Positions 48,847 through 57,072 of a stretch of 64,000 bases of DNA are shown here, piece by piece (within the stretch, counting starts at the first letter, position 1; each line of letters opens with the position of its first letter). The notes under the pieces were generated by a model. That model did not search any database. It had not been told where the DNA came from and saw only the letters and a list, made by a program, of their open reading frames with translations. Source of the DNA: Chitinophagaceae bacterium PMP191F. GTDB taxonomy: Bacteria > Bacteroidota > Bacteroidia > Chitinophagales > Chitinophagaceae. Location of the stretch: assembly GCA_001302245.1 (NCBI GenBank), contig LGYU01000006.1:34519-98518 (forward strand), read 5' to 3'. The position numbers and the translations under genes were made by a program.

Positions 48847-49917
48847 ATGGCAGCCACCTTCATACCATACCAGCTCCGACTGTCACCCGCCTTGTGCTGG
48901 ATATTACCGGTATTGCTGACGGGTATTATTTCCTGTAAAAAGGATTTTACTTCCGGGCAGTTTATTGACGATAAACTGGTGGTACTGGCCGAAATAACAG
49001 CCGTTGATTCTGTGAAGGTTCCTATTGGCAAAACCATTAAAGTGGGCGGTGGCGGCATTATTCGTTTTGAAAAGGTGAACGATGCATCGGTAATATTAAC
49101 AGAGGCCAACGCACGTAGCTGGATATTGCAGCCCAACTGGTCTCCCATATATGCCTCTAATCCTACTTCTGTATTTACCAACCGGCGCCGTCTAAAAGCT
49201 GCTACGGCTTATTCCATAGAGATCAAACACCTTACGCTGGGTACAGCAACAGCAACCACCACTATTCCGGCATTACCGCATGTCAGTATTATGGATACAC
49301 TGGCTGTTGAACATCAGGGTAAGAATACACTGGCTGTTGATTTTAAGATACAGGATGATTCTGCTACAGCCAATTACTACATTATTGAAGCTGTTAAAGA
49401 AACTGTAAAACTGCTGCGCTATTTCTACTTCCGTAATGTGCGGTACGACTATGATACGCCCCAGGGAAAGGATGTATATGACCAGAATCATAATACGTAT
49501 CATCTTACCATATTACGCGATACCATTCCTCTGGGAAAATTTACCCGGATATACATGTATACCAACGATGCCAATACCGATAATGCAGATATTGACAACC
49601 TGCAAAACCCCTTCAGGCGCATCTTTTTTGATGCCACCAGCATCAAAGGTCAAACCTATATTACCCGCGTGTTTGTAGACCGCCAGTACTTTACCACCAC
49701 CGATCTTACCCAGAGAGGCAGGGTGCGTGTTCAGTTTAAAGCTGTCAGCAAAGAATTATATGATTACCTGCTGGCTTACGAAAAATATAAAACCGAATTC
49801 GGCAGTCTTCCTGCCGGCCAGTTGAACATCCCCAACGGTAACATTCATAATGGATTAGGCGTATTTGGCGGCTCTGCCAGGCGCGAACGTATCATGTATT
49901 TTGATGTGCTGAAATAG
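48847..49917 (+). CDS. DUF4249 family lipoprotein
   Basis: The 356-residue protein has a lipoprotein signal (LPVLLTGIISCKKDF). The region AEITAVDSVKVPIGKTIKV, FEKVNDASVILTEAN and ATTTIPALPHV is typical of DUF4249, a family usually paired with this type of TonB receptor in Bacteroidota. The ATG follows the receptor stop codon with no gap. It probably sits on the outer leaflet and assists the receptor. Its ligand is unknown. Confidence 0.82.
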   Translation: MAATFIPYQLRLSPALCWILPVLLTGIISCKKDFTSGQFIDDKLVVLAEITAVDSVKVPIGKTIKVGGGGIIRFEKVNDASVILTEANARSWILQPNWSPIYASNPTSVFTNRRRLKAATAYSIEIKHLTLGTATATTTIPALPHVSIMDTLAVEHQGKNTLAVDFKIQDDSATANYYIIEAVKETVKLLRYFYFRNVRYDYDTPQGKDVYDQNHNTYHLTILRDTIPLGKFTRIYMYTNDANTDNADIDNLQNPFRRIFFDATSIKGQTYITRVFVDRQYFTTTDLTQRGRVRVQFKAVSKELYDYLLAYEKYKTEFGSLPAGQLNIPNGNIHNGLGVFGGSARRERIMYFDVLK

Positions 49918-50109
49918 CAGTTCGGCTTCCTCTTTTATTCCTTTTTTGTCCTTTTTGTAACATCTCCATTTTTTTCTTCAAAAAAGATAGGGGTATTGTA
50001 CGGAAAGTTGTTTTTAATACGACCATTCACCCATTACCTATTCCACAGGCAATTTTAAGGTTAAGGATCAGCCTGTTTACCTAATCCAATAGCTTTTTTA
50101 GTTGAACAC

Positions 50110-50148
50110 ACCCCGGGACTATCGGTAGTCAATATCGCCGGGGTTTTT
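50110..50148 (+). terminator. Terminator of the sigma/receptor operon
   Basis: ACCCCGG (50110-50116) pairs with CCGGGGT (50138-50144), with GACTA/TAGTC inside, then five T. It lies about 190 bases after the DUF4249 stop and just upstream of the glycosyltransferase. Confidence 0.75.
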
Positions 50149-50163
50149 AAAGGTGAAACCATC

Positions 50164-50991
50164 ATGATGACAGCAACCGCAGCAATCAGCAAACGGATTG
50201 ACAGAAAAGCATCACTCAAACCCATCATATCATCTTTTGTAAAGGTGAGTGCAGTGATCATTACCTACAACGAGGAAAAAGTATTACGCCGTACATTATC
50301 CCGCCTGTACTGGTGCAACGAAATCATTATCGTAGATAGTCATAGTACTGACAATACAGTAAGTATTGCCCGTGAATTTGGTTGCAAAGTATATACAAGA
50401 ACATTTGACGGATATGGCTCACAGAAAAAATTTGCTGTAGCACAGGCCTCTAACGATTGGATTCTTTGTGTGGATGCCGATGAGGTATTATCTGCCGAGC
50501 TGGTACAGGAAATAAAAGATACACTGACAGAAGATACCCAGTATGCAGGTTTTTCCATACCAATGAACCTGGTTTTCCTGAACAAAGAATTTGTTCATGG
50601 TAAGGAAAGCGGCAGGCATTTTTTACGCCTTTTTAATAAACAAAAAGGTGGTTTTACAGATGCTAAAGTGCACGAAGGCATCGAGTTGCAGGGACCGGTA
50701 AAGAGGCTTCAGGGTTATATTAAACACTACAGCTACACCAGCCTGCACCAATACATGGAGAAATGCAATAAGTATTCTTCCTTTTCAGCAGACATGGCCT
50801 ATAACAAAGGTAAAAACAAATCGTTGCTGGTTATTATAATGGCATTGCCCTTTAATTTCTTTAAATACTACATACTGGAGCGCAATTTCATGAATGGCAG
50901 CAAAGGTTTCTACTGGTCTGCACTTTCATCTTATTACCACTTTATGAAGTATCTGAAGCTGAAAGAACTGCAACAAATTTCCGTACAATAG
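50164..50991 (+). CDS. Family 2 glycosyltransferase (LPS-core WaaE/KdtX-like)
   Basis: The 275-residue GT-A enzyme has VSAVIITYNEEKVLRRTL near 28-45, EIIIVDSHSTDNT near 56-68, the DxD-like WILCVDADEVL near 99 and SGRHFLRLFNKQKGGFTDAKVHEG near 150. The layout matches the beta-1,4-glucosyltransferases of lipopolysaccharide core synthesis. It forms a pair with the polysaccharide deacetylase that follows 16 bases later. Confidence 0.87.
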   Translation: MMTATAAISKRIDRKASLKPIISSFVKVSAVIITYNEEKVLRRTLSRLYWCNEIIIVDSHSTDNTVSIAREFGCKVYTRTFDGYGSQKKFAVAQASNDWILCVDADEVLSAELVQEIKDTLTEDTQYAGFSIPMNLVFLNKEFVHGKESGRHFLRLFNKQKGGFTDAKVHEGIELQGPVKRLQGYIKHYSYTSLHQYMEKCNKYSSFSADMAYNKGKNKSLLVIIMALPFNFFKYYILERNFMNGSKGFYWSALSSYYHFMKYLKLKELQQISVQ

Positions 50992-51007
50992 AACAGACAG
51001 GCAGGCT

Positions 51008-51769
51008 ATGGTGATCAAGAAACTTTTTTCTCCGTCTTCCCAACAGCAGTTACGTGTGCTGATGTACCATAAGATATCGGAAAGTGGTACAGGTGATTTT
51101 CTTACCGTGCCCGCTGCGCAACTGGAAGAACAATTCAGTTTCCTGAAAAAGCAGGGTTTTACACCGGTATTGCTGAGCGACCTGGTTGCTTTTACAGAAC
51201 AACGGCAGCCTTTACCTTCCAAACCAGTACTAATCACTTTCGATGACGGCTATCGTAACAATTATACCGTTATGTACCCGCTGCTGGAAAAATATGGCAT
51301 GAAGGCCAATATATTCCTGGTATCAGCTTTTCTGCAACATGATGGCATGAGCAATGATGTCCGCAACGATAATTACCTCTCTGTATACGATATAAAAGCT
51401 ATGGATCCGCAATTGGTGGAGTACGGATTGCATTCACTGGATCACAAAAGCTATAAAGAGCTTACGCCACAGCAGATGGATGAGGACATTGTGAAAAGCA
51501 AGGCCATGCTGAAACGCCTGGGCATTACTTTTCAACCCTGCCTGGCATTTCCCTTCGGCGCATATCCTAAAAGAGATGTTGCCAAACAATACGAGTTTTT
51601 TGAAACATTACGGTTCAATAATATTTCCCTGGCATTCCGCATTGGCAACAGGCTGAATACGTTGCCGCTGCACAATCCGTTGCTGGTACAACGGCTTGAC
51701 ATCCGGGGGGACACATCGCTGGATAAATTTACACGATTACTGGCCAGAGGAAAGACATTATTTGCCTGA
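51008..51769 (+). CDS. Polysaccharide deacetylase (CE4/NodB family)
   Basis: The 253-residue protein has VLMYHKISE near 18, motif 1 VLITFDDGYRNNYTVMYPLLE near 75-95, motif 2 YGLHSLDHKSY (His-x3-His) and motif 3 CLAFPFGAYPKRD. These give the metal Asp/His/His triad of NodB-type N- or O-deacetylases. No signal peptide is seen. With the upstream glycosyltransferase it probably modifies a cell-envelope glycan. Confidence 0.87.
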   Translation: MVIKKLFSPSSQQQLRVLMYHKISESGTGDFLTVPAAQLEEQFSFLKKQGFTPVLLSDLVAFTEQRQPLPSKPVLITFDDGYRNNYTVMYPLLEKYGMKANIFLVSAFLQHDGMSNDVRNDNYLSVYDIKAMDPQLVEYGLHSLDHKSYKELTPQQMDEDIVKSKAMLKRLGITFQPCLAFPFGAYPKRDVAKQYEFFETLRFNNISLAFRIGNRLNTLPLHNPLLVQRLDIRGDTSLDKFTRLLARGKTLFA

Positions 51770-52074
51770 GTTGATTTGGATCAGAAATGAGAAGATATTG
51801 ATGAACGCTTTTTTTTCTCGTGTAATTTAAGCTGAAGTAAACAGCTTCCCCTCCCCTGACCTCACTTGTTGTAAAACAGGTGGGGTTTTTTAAACAGCCA
51901 AGCCCGTTTTTTCAATACAATATTTTATGTCAAGCTATTCATGTACCGTGGATACAAAATAACAGGCGACATCTTTTAGTAAAGGATGCCGCCTGATTTT
52001 TCATGGCTAATGTAAAAAGAACAGGACTGCAAACAGTCCCGTTGATGTGAATATATCACATGAGAAAAATTCCT
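51770..52074. other. Intergenic region with three hairpin terminators
   Basis: It contains, in order: CCTCAC / GTGGGG followed by six T (51860-51891, plus strand); CAGGCG / CGCCTG with an interior ATC/GAT stem, then five T (51963-52001, plus strand); and GGACTG / CAGTCC (52024-52039), followed on the minus strand by TTCTTTTT, which ends the coiled-coil gene. No gene is seen. Confidence 0.7.
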
Positions 52075-52962
52075 TTAATCAAAATGTCTGTAAGATTTAC
52101 CGTCATTGATGTTTATCTGTAGCTGGCCATCTTTTTTAGAGATCGTTGTATTGTCTTTTTTGAAATAATTTTTATACTTATTCACTACAACGTCCGGTTG
52201 TTTTTTATCATTTACCGTAAGCGTTCCTGCTTTGTATTCGATGGTATAATCCTGCTTTGTATCCAGCAGGTCTTCTTTTTCCATACTGTAGATCATTTCC
52301 TGGTAGCCTTCCAGCTCTTTCTGCGCTTTGTCGATCTGCTCATTGGCTCTTTTTAACTGTTCGCCCATCCGTTCCATATGTTCCGACATATCTATTTTAG
52401 AACGTTCCAGCCGGCGGCTTACCTCTTCCATGGATCGGTTTATATCCCGGGCATCTACTTTAGCAATGGCATCCCAGTTTTGCCTGGCAATACTCTCTTT
52501 TGCTCGCTGCATGGCTTCATCTACTGCTCTCCGCACCTTCTTTTGTTCAACAGCATCAAAAGCGGCCAGTTTTGCCCGCTCAATGTCAGCCAGCATTTTC
52601 TGCCGGTTATGTTCGGAAAGTGATTCATTGATCTCTTTCTGCAACTGTTGCATATCAACCACCTTCAGTTGCTGTTCTCTTACTCTTTTCATGGCAATAT
52701 CCATCTGTGCCTGCACCTTGCTCCAGTCCCTATCTTTCATTTTATCCAGTCGCTCCCTGGCTTCGTCCAGTTGTTGTAACTCTTTGTCAAGATCACGATC
52801 ACCTGCCTCACGGGTAACCTTGTGTCTTGCAGGTACAGTATCTTCTTGTATAAAAATGTTCTTTGATTGATGCGGATGCTCTTTCCAGGAGATAACGGTA
52901 ACACCTATAGCCAGTAATAATACGCCGGCAGGCATCCAGTGTTTAAATGAATTAATATTCAT
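52075..52962 (-). CDS. Membrane-anchored coiled-coil protein
   Basis: A 295-residue protein I do not recognise. One N-terminal membrane helix (WMPAGVLLLAIGVTVISW, about 9-26) is followed by about 190 residues of highly charged heptad coiled coil (ELQQLDEARERLDKMKDRD to EQIDKAQKELEGYQEMIY) and a small C-terminal strand-like part. The longer frame to 53079 covers operator DNA, so ATG 52962 is taken. Two ATACGA-N6-TCGTAT operators lie directly upstream, so it is probably under a dedicated repressor. A stress-envelope role is possible but not shown. Confidence 0.65.
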   Translation of the reverse strand: MNINSFKHWMPAGVLLLAIGVTVISWKEHPHQSKNIFIQEDTVPARHKVTREAGDRDLDKELQQLDEARERLDKMKDRDWSKVQAQMDIAMKRVREQQLKVVDMQQLQKEINESLSEHNRQKMLADIERAKLAAFDAVEQKKVRRAVDEAMQRAKESIARQNWDAIAKVDARDINRSMEEVSRRLERSKIDMSEHMERMGEQLKRANEQIDKAQKELEGYQEMIYSMEKEDLLDTKQDYTIEYKAGTLTVNDKKQPDVVVNKYKNYFKKDNTTISKKDGQLQININDGKSYRHFD

Positions 52963-52988
52963 GGCATAAATGATTTGAGAAATTACAA

Positions 52989-53028
52989 ATACGATTTCTT
53001 TCGTATAAATATACGATGGTTTTCGTAA
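52989..53028 (-). promoter_or_regulatory. Two tandem dyad operators upstream of the coiled-coil gene
   Basis: ATACGA-N6-TCGTAT (52989-53006) is perfect, and ATACGA-N6-TCGTAA (53011-53028) has one mismatch. The centres are 22 bases apart, two helical turns, so two repressor dimers would bind one face. They lie 27-66 bases before the start codon. I cannot name the regulator. Confidence 0.7.
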
Positions 53029-53113
53029 TATGTTGCATGAGATAAAATAAAAGTTCTCAGAAATTTTAATAACAGCCATACAACCGGCTATGAGTAAGCC
53101 ATTTCAGTATACT

Positions 53114-53157
53114 TCAAAAACAATGGCCTGATTGTTTAATTCATTAACAATCAGGCC
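53114..53157 (-). terminator. Terminator of the M28 peptidase gene
   Basis: On the minus strand GGCCTGATTGTT pairs perfectly with AACAATCAGGCC, followed by ATTGTTTTTG. It lies 24 bases beyond the stop. Confidence 0.85.
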
Positions 53158-53180
53158 ACCAGGCAATCAGTTTAATATCT

Positions 53181-54527
53181 TTATCTTCCCACGCCCGGTA
53201 CCACGGGCAGGCTTTCATTGCCATCATCAGCTACAGACTGCACAGCAAAGAAATAGTTGTCTTTGGAATAAGGTAACTGCATGGAAAGATCAGTTGTAAA
53301 GAATTTCTTTTGCCAGTAAGGCCAGTTACTTTCACGCATTAATATATAGTAACCTTTGGGCTTTCCTGTTTTGGGTGCTTTCCAGTTCAGGATGGTATAA
53401 TTGGTAAGCCTGCGCACCTCTATCTTCACTTCCTGTGGCATGCCTGCAGATTTTGCCAGGTTGGCCAGTGTACTCAGGTTCATGGCGGTGTTTTTACGCA
53501 GGTATTCAAAATCCATAAATTCTACCAGGTCGCCATACTGGATACCGTTCTCAACACGTACATCCTGGTGCTGGTGATAAAAGTTCTCATTCATTTCAGA
53601 AATGCGTACAGCAGCAAAACCCCGTTGTACAAAAGGTGTATGATCTCCGCCACGCAGAAAGCGATCATTACGATAGATCAGCACTACTTCCAGGTTGTCT
53701 ACATAACGTTCGCTGGTTTCTTTAACATAACGTGCCAGTTGACGCGCCTTTCCATCATTTTCCAATCCCATGTTGCGGATAGCTGCAGCATTTTTATCCA
53801 GCTCAAATGCAGAAAGCCCTTCACTGAACACACGTATCCTGGTATTGTTGATAATATTGGTTTCACTGGAATTGTTGCTGCCCATAATATCGTTGTTCAG
53901 TACGCCTTCAATATTCCAGTTCTCTTTCTTCGCTTTTTCTGCCATATATGTTGAGCCCAGCAGTCCCTGCTCTTCACCACTTACTGTTACAAAAATGATA
54001 GTAGCCGGGAAAGAGCGTTTACTCATAATACGGGCGCATTCAATAACGGCAGCAGAGCCGCTGCCATCGTCATTGGCACCTGGTGCATCTTTTTCACGAT
54101 CCATTACATTGGTACGCATGTTGTCCAGGTGACCACTGATAATGAAAATACGATCGTCATTGGGATCAGTGCCTTTCAGCGTAGCTACCACATTGCCCAA
54201 TACCAACGGCACATCCACACGACGGCCATCAGGCTGCAATGTAGTGGTATCAATAAAGGCAGTAAGCCGGCCACCAGAACTTTTTGCAAATTCATTGAAC
54301 TTGCTTAACACCCACAGACGTGCAGCACCAATTCCACGTTTGGGATCTGTTTGCGTACTGAGTGTATTACGTGTACCAAAACTTACCAGTTTGATGATAT
54401 ATGATTTAAGGCTATCTGCATTAACTTCCTGTACCATTTTTTCGATAACAGGATCTTTCTGTACAATGGTTTGAGAAAAGGCTGCACTGGTACAGAGACA
54501 GCATAGGCCTGCCAGCAGTTGTTTCAT
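53181..54527 (-). CDS. Secreted M28-family zinc peptidase
   Basis: The 448-residue protein has a signal peptide (MKQLLAGLCCLCTSAAFSQ). The co-catalytic zinc site is visible: FIISGHLDNM near 131, PGANDDGSGSAAVIE near 150, and FVTVSGEEQGLLGS near 180. The late metal-site His is probably HTPFVQRGFAAV near 318. A C-terminal domain of about 95 residues (VKIEVRRLTNYTILNWKAPK) looks Fn3-like. The open frame extends to 54653, but ATG 54527 gives the signal peptide directly. Probable exported aminopeptidase. Confidence 0.9.
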   Translation of the reverse strand: MKQLLAGLCCLCTSAAFSQTIVQKDPVIEKMVQEVNADSLKSYIIKLVSFGTRNTLSTQTDPKRGIGAARLWVLSKFNEFAKSSGGRLTAFIDTTTLQPDGRRVDVPLVLGNVVATLKGTDPNDDRIFIISGHLDNMRTNVMDREKDAPGANDDGSGSAAVIECARIMSKRSFPATIIFVTVSGEEQGLLGSTYMAEKAKKENWNIEGVLNNDIMGSNNSSETNIINNTRIRVFSEGLSAFELDKNAAAIRNMGLENDGKARQLARYVKETSERYVDNLEVVLIYRNDRFLRGGDHTPFVQRGFAAVRISEMNENFYHQHQDVRVENGIQYGDLVEFMDFEYLRKNTAMNLSTLANLAKSAGMPQEVKIEVRRLTNYTILNWKAPKTGKPKGYYILMRESNWPYWQKKFFTTDLSMQLPYSKDNYFFAVQSVADDGNESLPVVPGVGR

Positions 54528-54569
54528 GTAGGTGGTTTTTGTGTTACTAAAGATAGCAGACCAATACAT

Positions 54570-54602
54570 AAAAAAAACTGCCACTGTATGAGTGGCAGTT
54601 TT
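54570..54602 (-). terminator. Terminator of the ABC transporter operon
   Basis: ACTGCCACT and AGTGGCAGT form a 9-bp perfect stem with A and T runs on both sides, so it works in either direction. It lies 96 bases beyond the permease stop. Confidence 0.85.
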
Positions 54603-54606
54603 GTAT

Positions 54607-54697
54607 GATTTCTGGTTTCTTTTTTCTGATTTTGCTTTGTGCAAAGACGACAAAGCATGTACTATTCCTGGCCAGACTTCTGACCTCAGACTTCATG
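54607..54697. repeat. 7-bp-periodic arrays downstream of the ABC permease
   Basis: 54607-54634 has GATTTCT, GGTTTCT, TTTTTCT, GATTTTG. 54673-54693 has CAGACTT, CTGACCT, CAGACTT. Both keep the 7-base register, and the second reaches the permease stop codon. Confidence 0.65.
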
Positions 54698-55975
54698 CTA
54701 TGCCTTAAAAGCCCATTTGGCCATTTCTTTCCAGGAAGCTTTTTTACCATATAACAGGATACCAGTACGGTAAATTTTACCAGCCATCCAGGTAGTACCT
54801 AGAAATCCTGCCACCAGCAATATCATTGACAACGCTACCTGCCAGAGAGGAGGATCGTAGGCAATGCGCCCCATCATTACAATGGGAGAAGTAAGCGGGA
54901 ACAGGCTACCGAATATTGCAAGTGCACTATTGGGCTCTGCTACTGCCCTTGTAAGAATTACAAAAGAAAGGATAATAGGCATGGTGATGGGGAAGGTTAA
55001 TTGCTGTGCTTCCTGCTGATCTTCGCTTACCACACTACCTACCGCAGCAAACAATGAAGCATACATAAAGTAACCGCCAATGAAATAGAACAGGAAACAC
55101 AATACAATGCGTGCTACCGGCAGTCCGCTTAATCCACTCATGATTCCGGCAACACCACCTGCGCCTTGCGCTGCACCGCCTGCAGACGTATTCATAGCCG
55201 GGAAGATCATAGGCAGCAACAAACTTAAACCACCCATTAACACAATCCATATTACAAACTGTGTTAATCCTACGGCAGCAATGCCAACAATCTTACCCAG
55301 CAGCAGTTGAAAGGGTTTTACAGAACTGATGATCACTTCTGAAATGCGGTTGATCTTTTCTTCCATTACACCACGCATCACCATCATACCGTAAATGAGC
55401 ATACAGATATAAATAAGGATACCTGCGACATAACCAATTACAAATGCGCCCTGCGTTGCTCCCTTACGACGGTCTTTTCCTTTACCAATCTCAGCTTCTA
55501 CAGAAACATCAGCTTTGATGCTCTTCACAATGGCAGGATCAATATTCTCTGCAACCATGCGTTTGTTCTCTATTGCATTGTTGATCGCTTTTTCAATACT
55601 GCTTTTTGTGAAAAGACTTAATTCTGATTCACTGTATGCCTTAAAACCGGCAGGCTTACTGATATCAAAAGCGGGAATGTACAGCAGCGCAGTATATCCG
55701 TCTTTTTTATAACTGTCCTTATATACTTCAGGATCTTCCTGGTTTACAAAAGAGAATTTTATGCTTTTTACATCGATGTTCTTACCACCGAACAGGTTGG
55801 CTTTATCAATTACAGCCACTTTCTGTGATTCATCGCTGCCTTTTACGGCCATAGCAATGATGCCGGCATAAAAACCAAAAATGATAAGCGGAATTAATAT
55901 GGTCATCAGCAGGAATGACTTTTTGGCCACCCTTGTCTGATATTCGCGTCGTATAATAAGTAATGTCTTATTCAT
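54698..55975 (-). CDS. ABC-2 type transporter permease (NatB-like)
   Basis: The 425-residue membrane protein has a first helix after MNKTLLIIRREYQTRVAKKS, a long extracytoplasmic domain (about 45-175), and then five or six helices (GAFVIGYVAGILIYICMLIY; FVIWIVLMGGLSLLLPMIF; ALSMILLVAGFLGTTWM). EKINRISEVIISSVKPFQLLLGK is a family mark. It pairs with the ATPase gene 10 bases upstream. An efflux pump is likely; the substrate is unknown (NatAB homologues export sodium). Confidence 0.9.
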   Translation of the reverse strand: MNKTLLIIRREYQTRVAKKSFLLMTILIPLIIFGFYAGIIAMAVKGSDESQKVAVIDKANLFGGKNIDVKSIKFSFVNQEDPEVYKDSYKKDGYTALLYIPAFDISKPAGFKAYSESELSLFTKSSIEKAINNAIENKRMVAENIDPAIVKSIKADVSVEAEIGKGKDRRKGATQGAFVIGYVAGILIYICMLIYGMMVMRGVMEEKINRISEVIISSVKPFQLLLGKIVGIAAVGLTQFVIWIVLMGGLSLLLPMIFPAMNTSAGGAAQGAGGVAGIMSGLSGLPVARIVLCFLFYFIGGYFMYASLFAAVGSVVSEDQQEAQQLTFPITMPIILSFVILTRAVAEPNSALAIFGSLFPLTSPIVMMGRIAYDPPLWQVALSMILLVAGFLGTTWMAGKIYRTGILLYGKKASWKEMAKWAFKA

Positions 55976-55985
55976 GTTAATAATT

Positions 55986-56918
55986 TTAAGCAGTTACTTT
56001 TTCAAATTGCCTTGTCAGCGGTGTACCTTCTACCAGCTTAATAAAGATGTCGCTGAGTGAAGGCAGCATTTCCTGGAACCCTGTAACAACCGCATGCTGC
56101 TGAATGAAGTATTGCAATACATCATTGGTGCTGTAGCCATTGTTCACTTTGATCACCAACCTGTCTTTACCGGTATGCACTACTTCAAAAGCAGGAGAAG
56201 TTAATGAAGCGGGCAGTTTTTCAGCACCTATTACAAACAGGTTTTCTTTGAACTGCTGTTTTACACCATTTACAGTGCCATCTAAAATCTTTTGTCCTTT
56301 ATTAACAAGAATAATATGATCGCATATTTCTTCTACCTGTTCCATACGGTGCGTACTGAAAATAATACTGCTGCCGTTTTTGGCCAGGTTGTAGATCTCA
56401 TCTTTAATAAGATTGGAGTTTACCGGGTCAAGACCACTGAAAGGTTCATCCAGGATGATGAGTTTCGGTTCGTGCAGTACAGTAGTTACAAACTGCAGTT
56501 TTTGTCCCATCCCTTTACTCAGGTCTTCAATTTTTTTATTCCACCAGCTCTGCATTTCAAATTTCTCAAACCACATTTTTACTTTGCGCGTAGCATCTGC
56601 TTTACTCAGCCCTTTCAATTGTGCCAGGTAAAGCGCCTGTTCACCAATTTTCATTTTTTTGTACAGCCCTCTTTCTTCAGGCATATAACCGATAAGTCCC
56701 ACATCGCTTACCGGATCAAATGGTTTACCATTCAGTAAGATCTCTCCTTCATCGGGAAAAAAGATACCGGTGATCATGCGTATAAGAGTGGTTTTACCGG
56801 CTCCGTTGGGGCCCAGTAGTCCAAAAATGCTGCCTGGTGCCAGCGTAAAGCTAATATCATCCACCGCACGTTGGGTGGCATAATACTTCTTCAGGTTTTT
56901 AACTTCAAGAATATTCAT
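55986..56918 (-). CDS. ABC transporter ATP-binding protein
   Basis: The 310-residue ATPase has Walker A GPNGAGKTTLIRM near 39-51, signature LSKGMGQKL near 137, Walker B LIILDEPFSGLDP near 153-165 and the switch His in FSTHRMEQ. A C-terminal extension of about 85 residues follows, as in NatA-type ATPases. The frame is open to 56960, but ATG 56918 (MNILEVKNLKKYYAT) is the family start. It is followed by the ABC-2 permease. Confidence 0.93.
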   Translation of the reverse strand: MNILEVKNLKKYYATQRAVDDISFTLAPGSIFGLLGPNGAGKTTLIRMITGIFFPDEGEILLNGKPFDPVSDVGLIGYMPEERGLYKKMKIGEQALYLAQLKGLSKADATRKVKMWFEKFEMQSWWNKKIEDLSKGMGQKLQFVTTVLHEPKLIILDEPFSGLDPVNSNLIKDEIYNLAKNGSSIIFSTHRMEQVEEICDHIILVNKGQKILDGTVNGVKQQFKENLFVIGAEKLPASLTSPAFEVVHTGKDRLVIKVNNGYSTNDVLQYFIQQHAVVTGFQEMLPSLSDIFIKLVEGTPLTRQFEKVTA

Positions 56919-57072
56919 ATCAGCGCTTTGATTGAGTTGTGAACAATGGCAGAAAGACATAAACCGGCACAGGTTGTTGTAATACGATGCCTTTTATAAT
57001 CCTGCCCTTTTCTTAGTTGCAGAACATACCGGTTTGTTACAACAATGACAATTTTTTTTCGTGTATGCCTGT

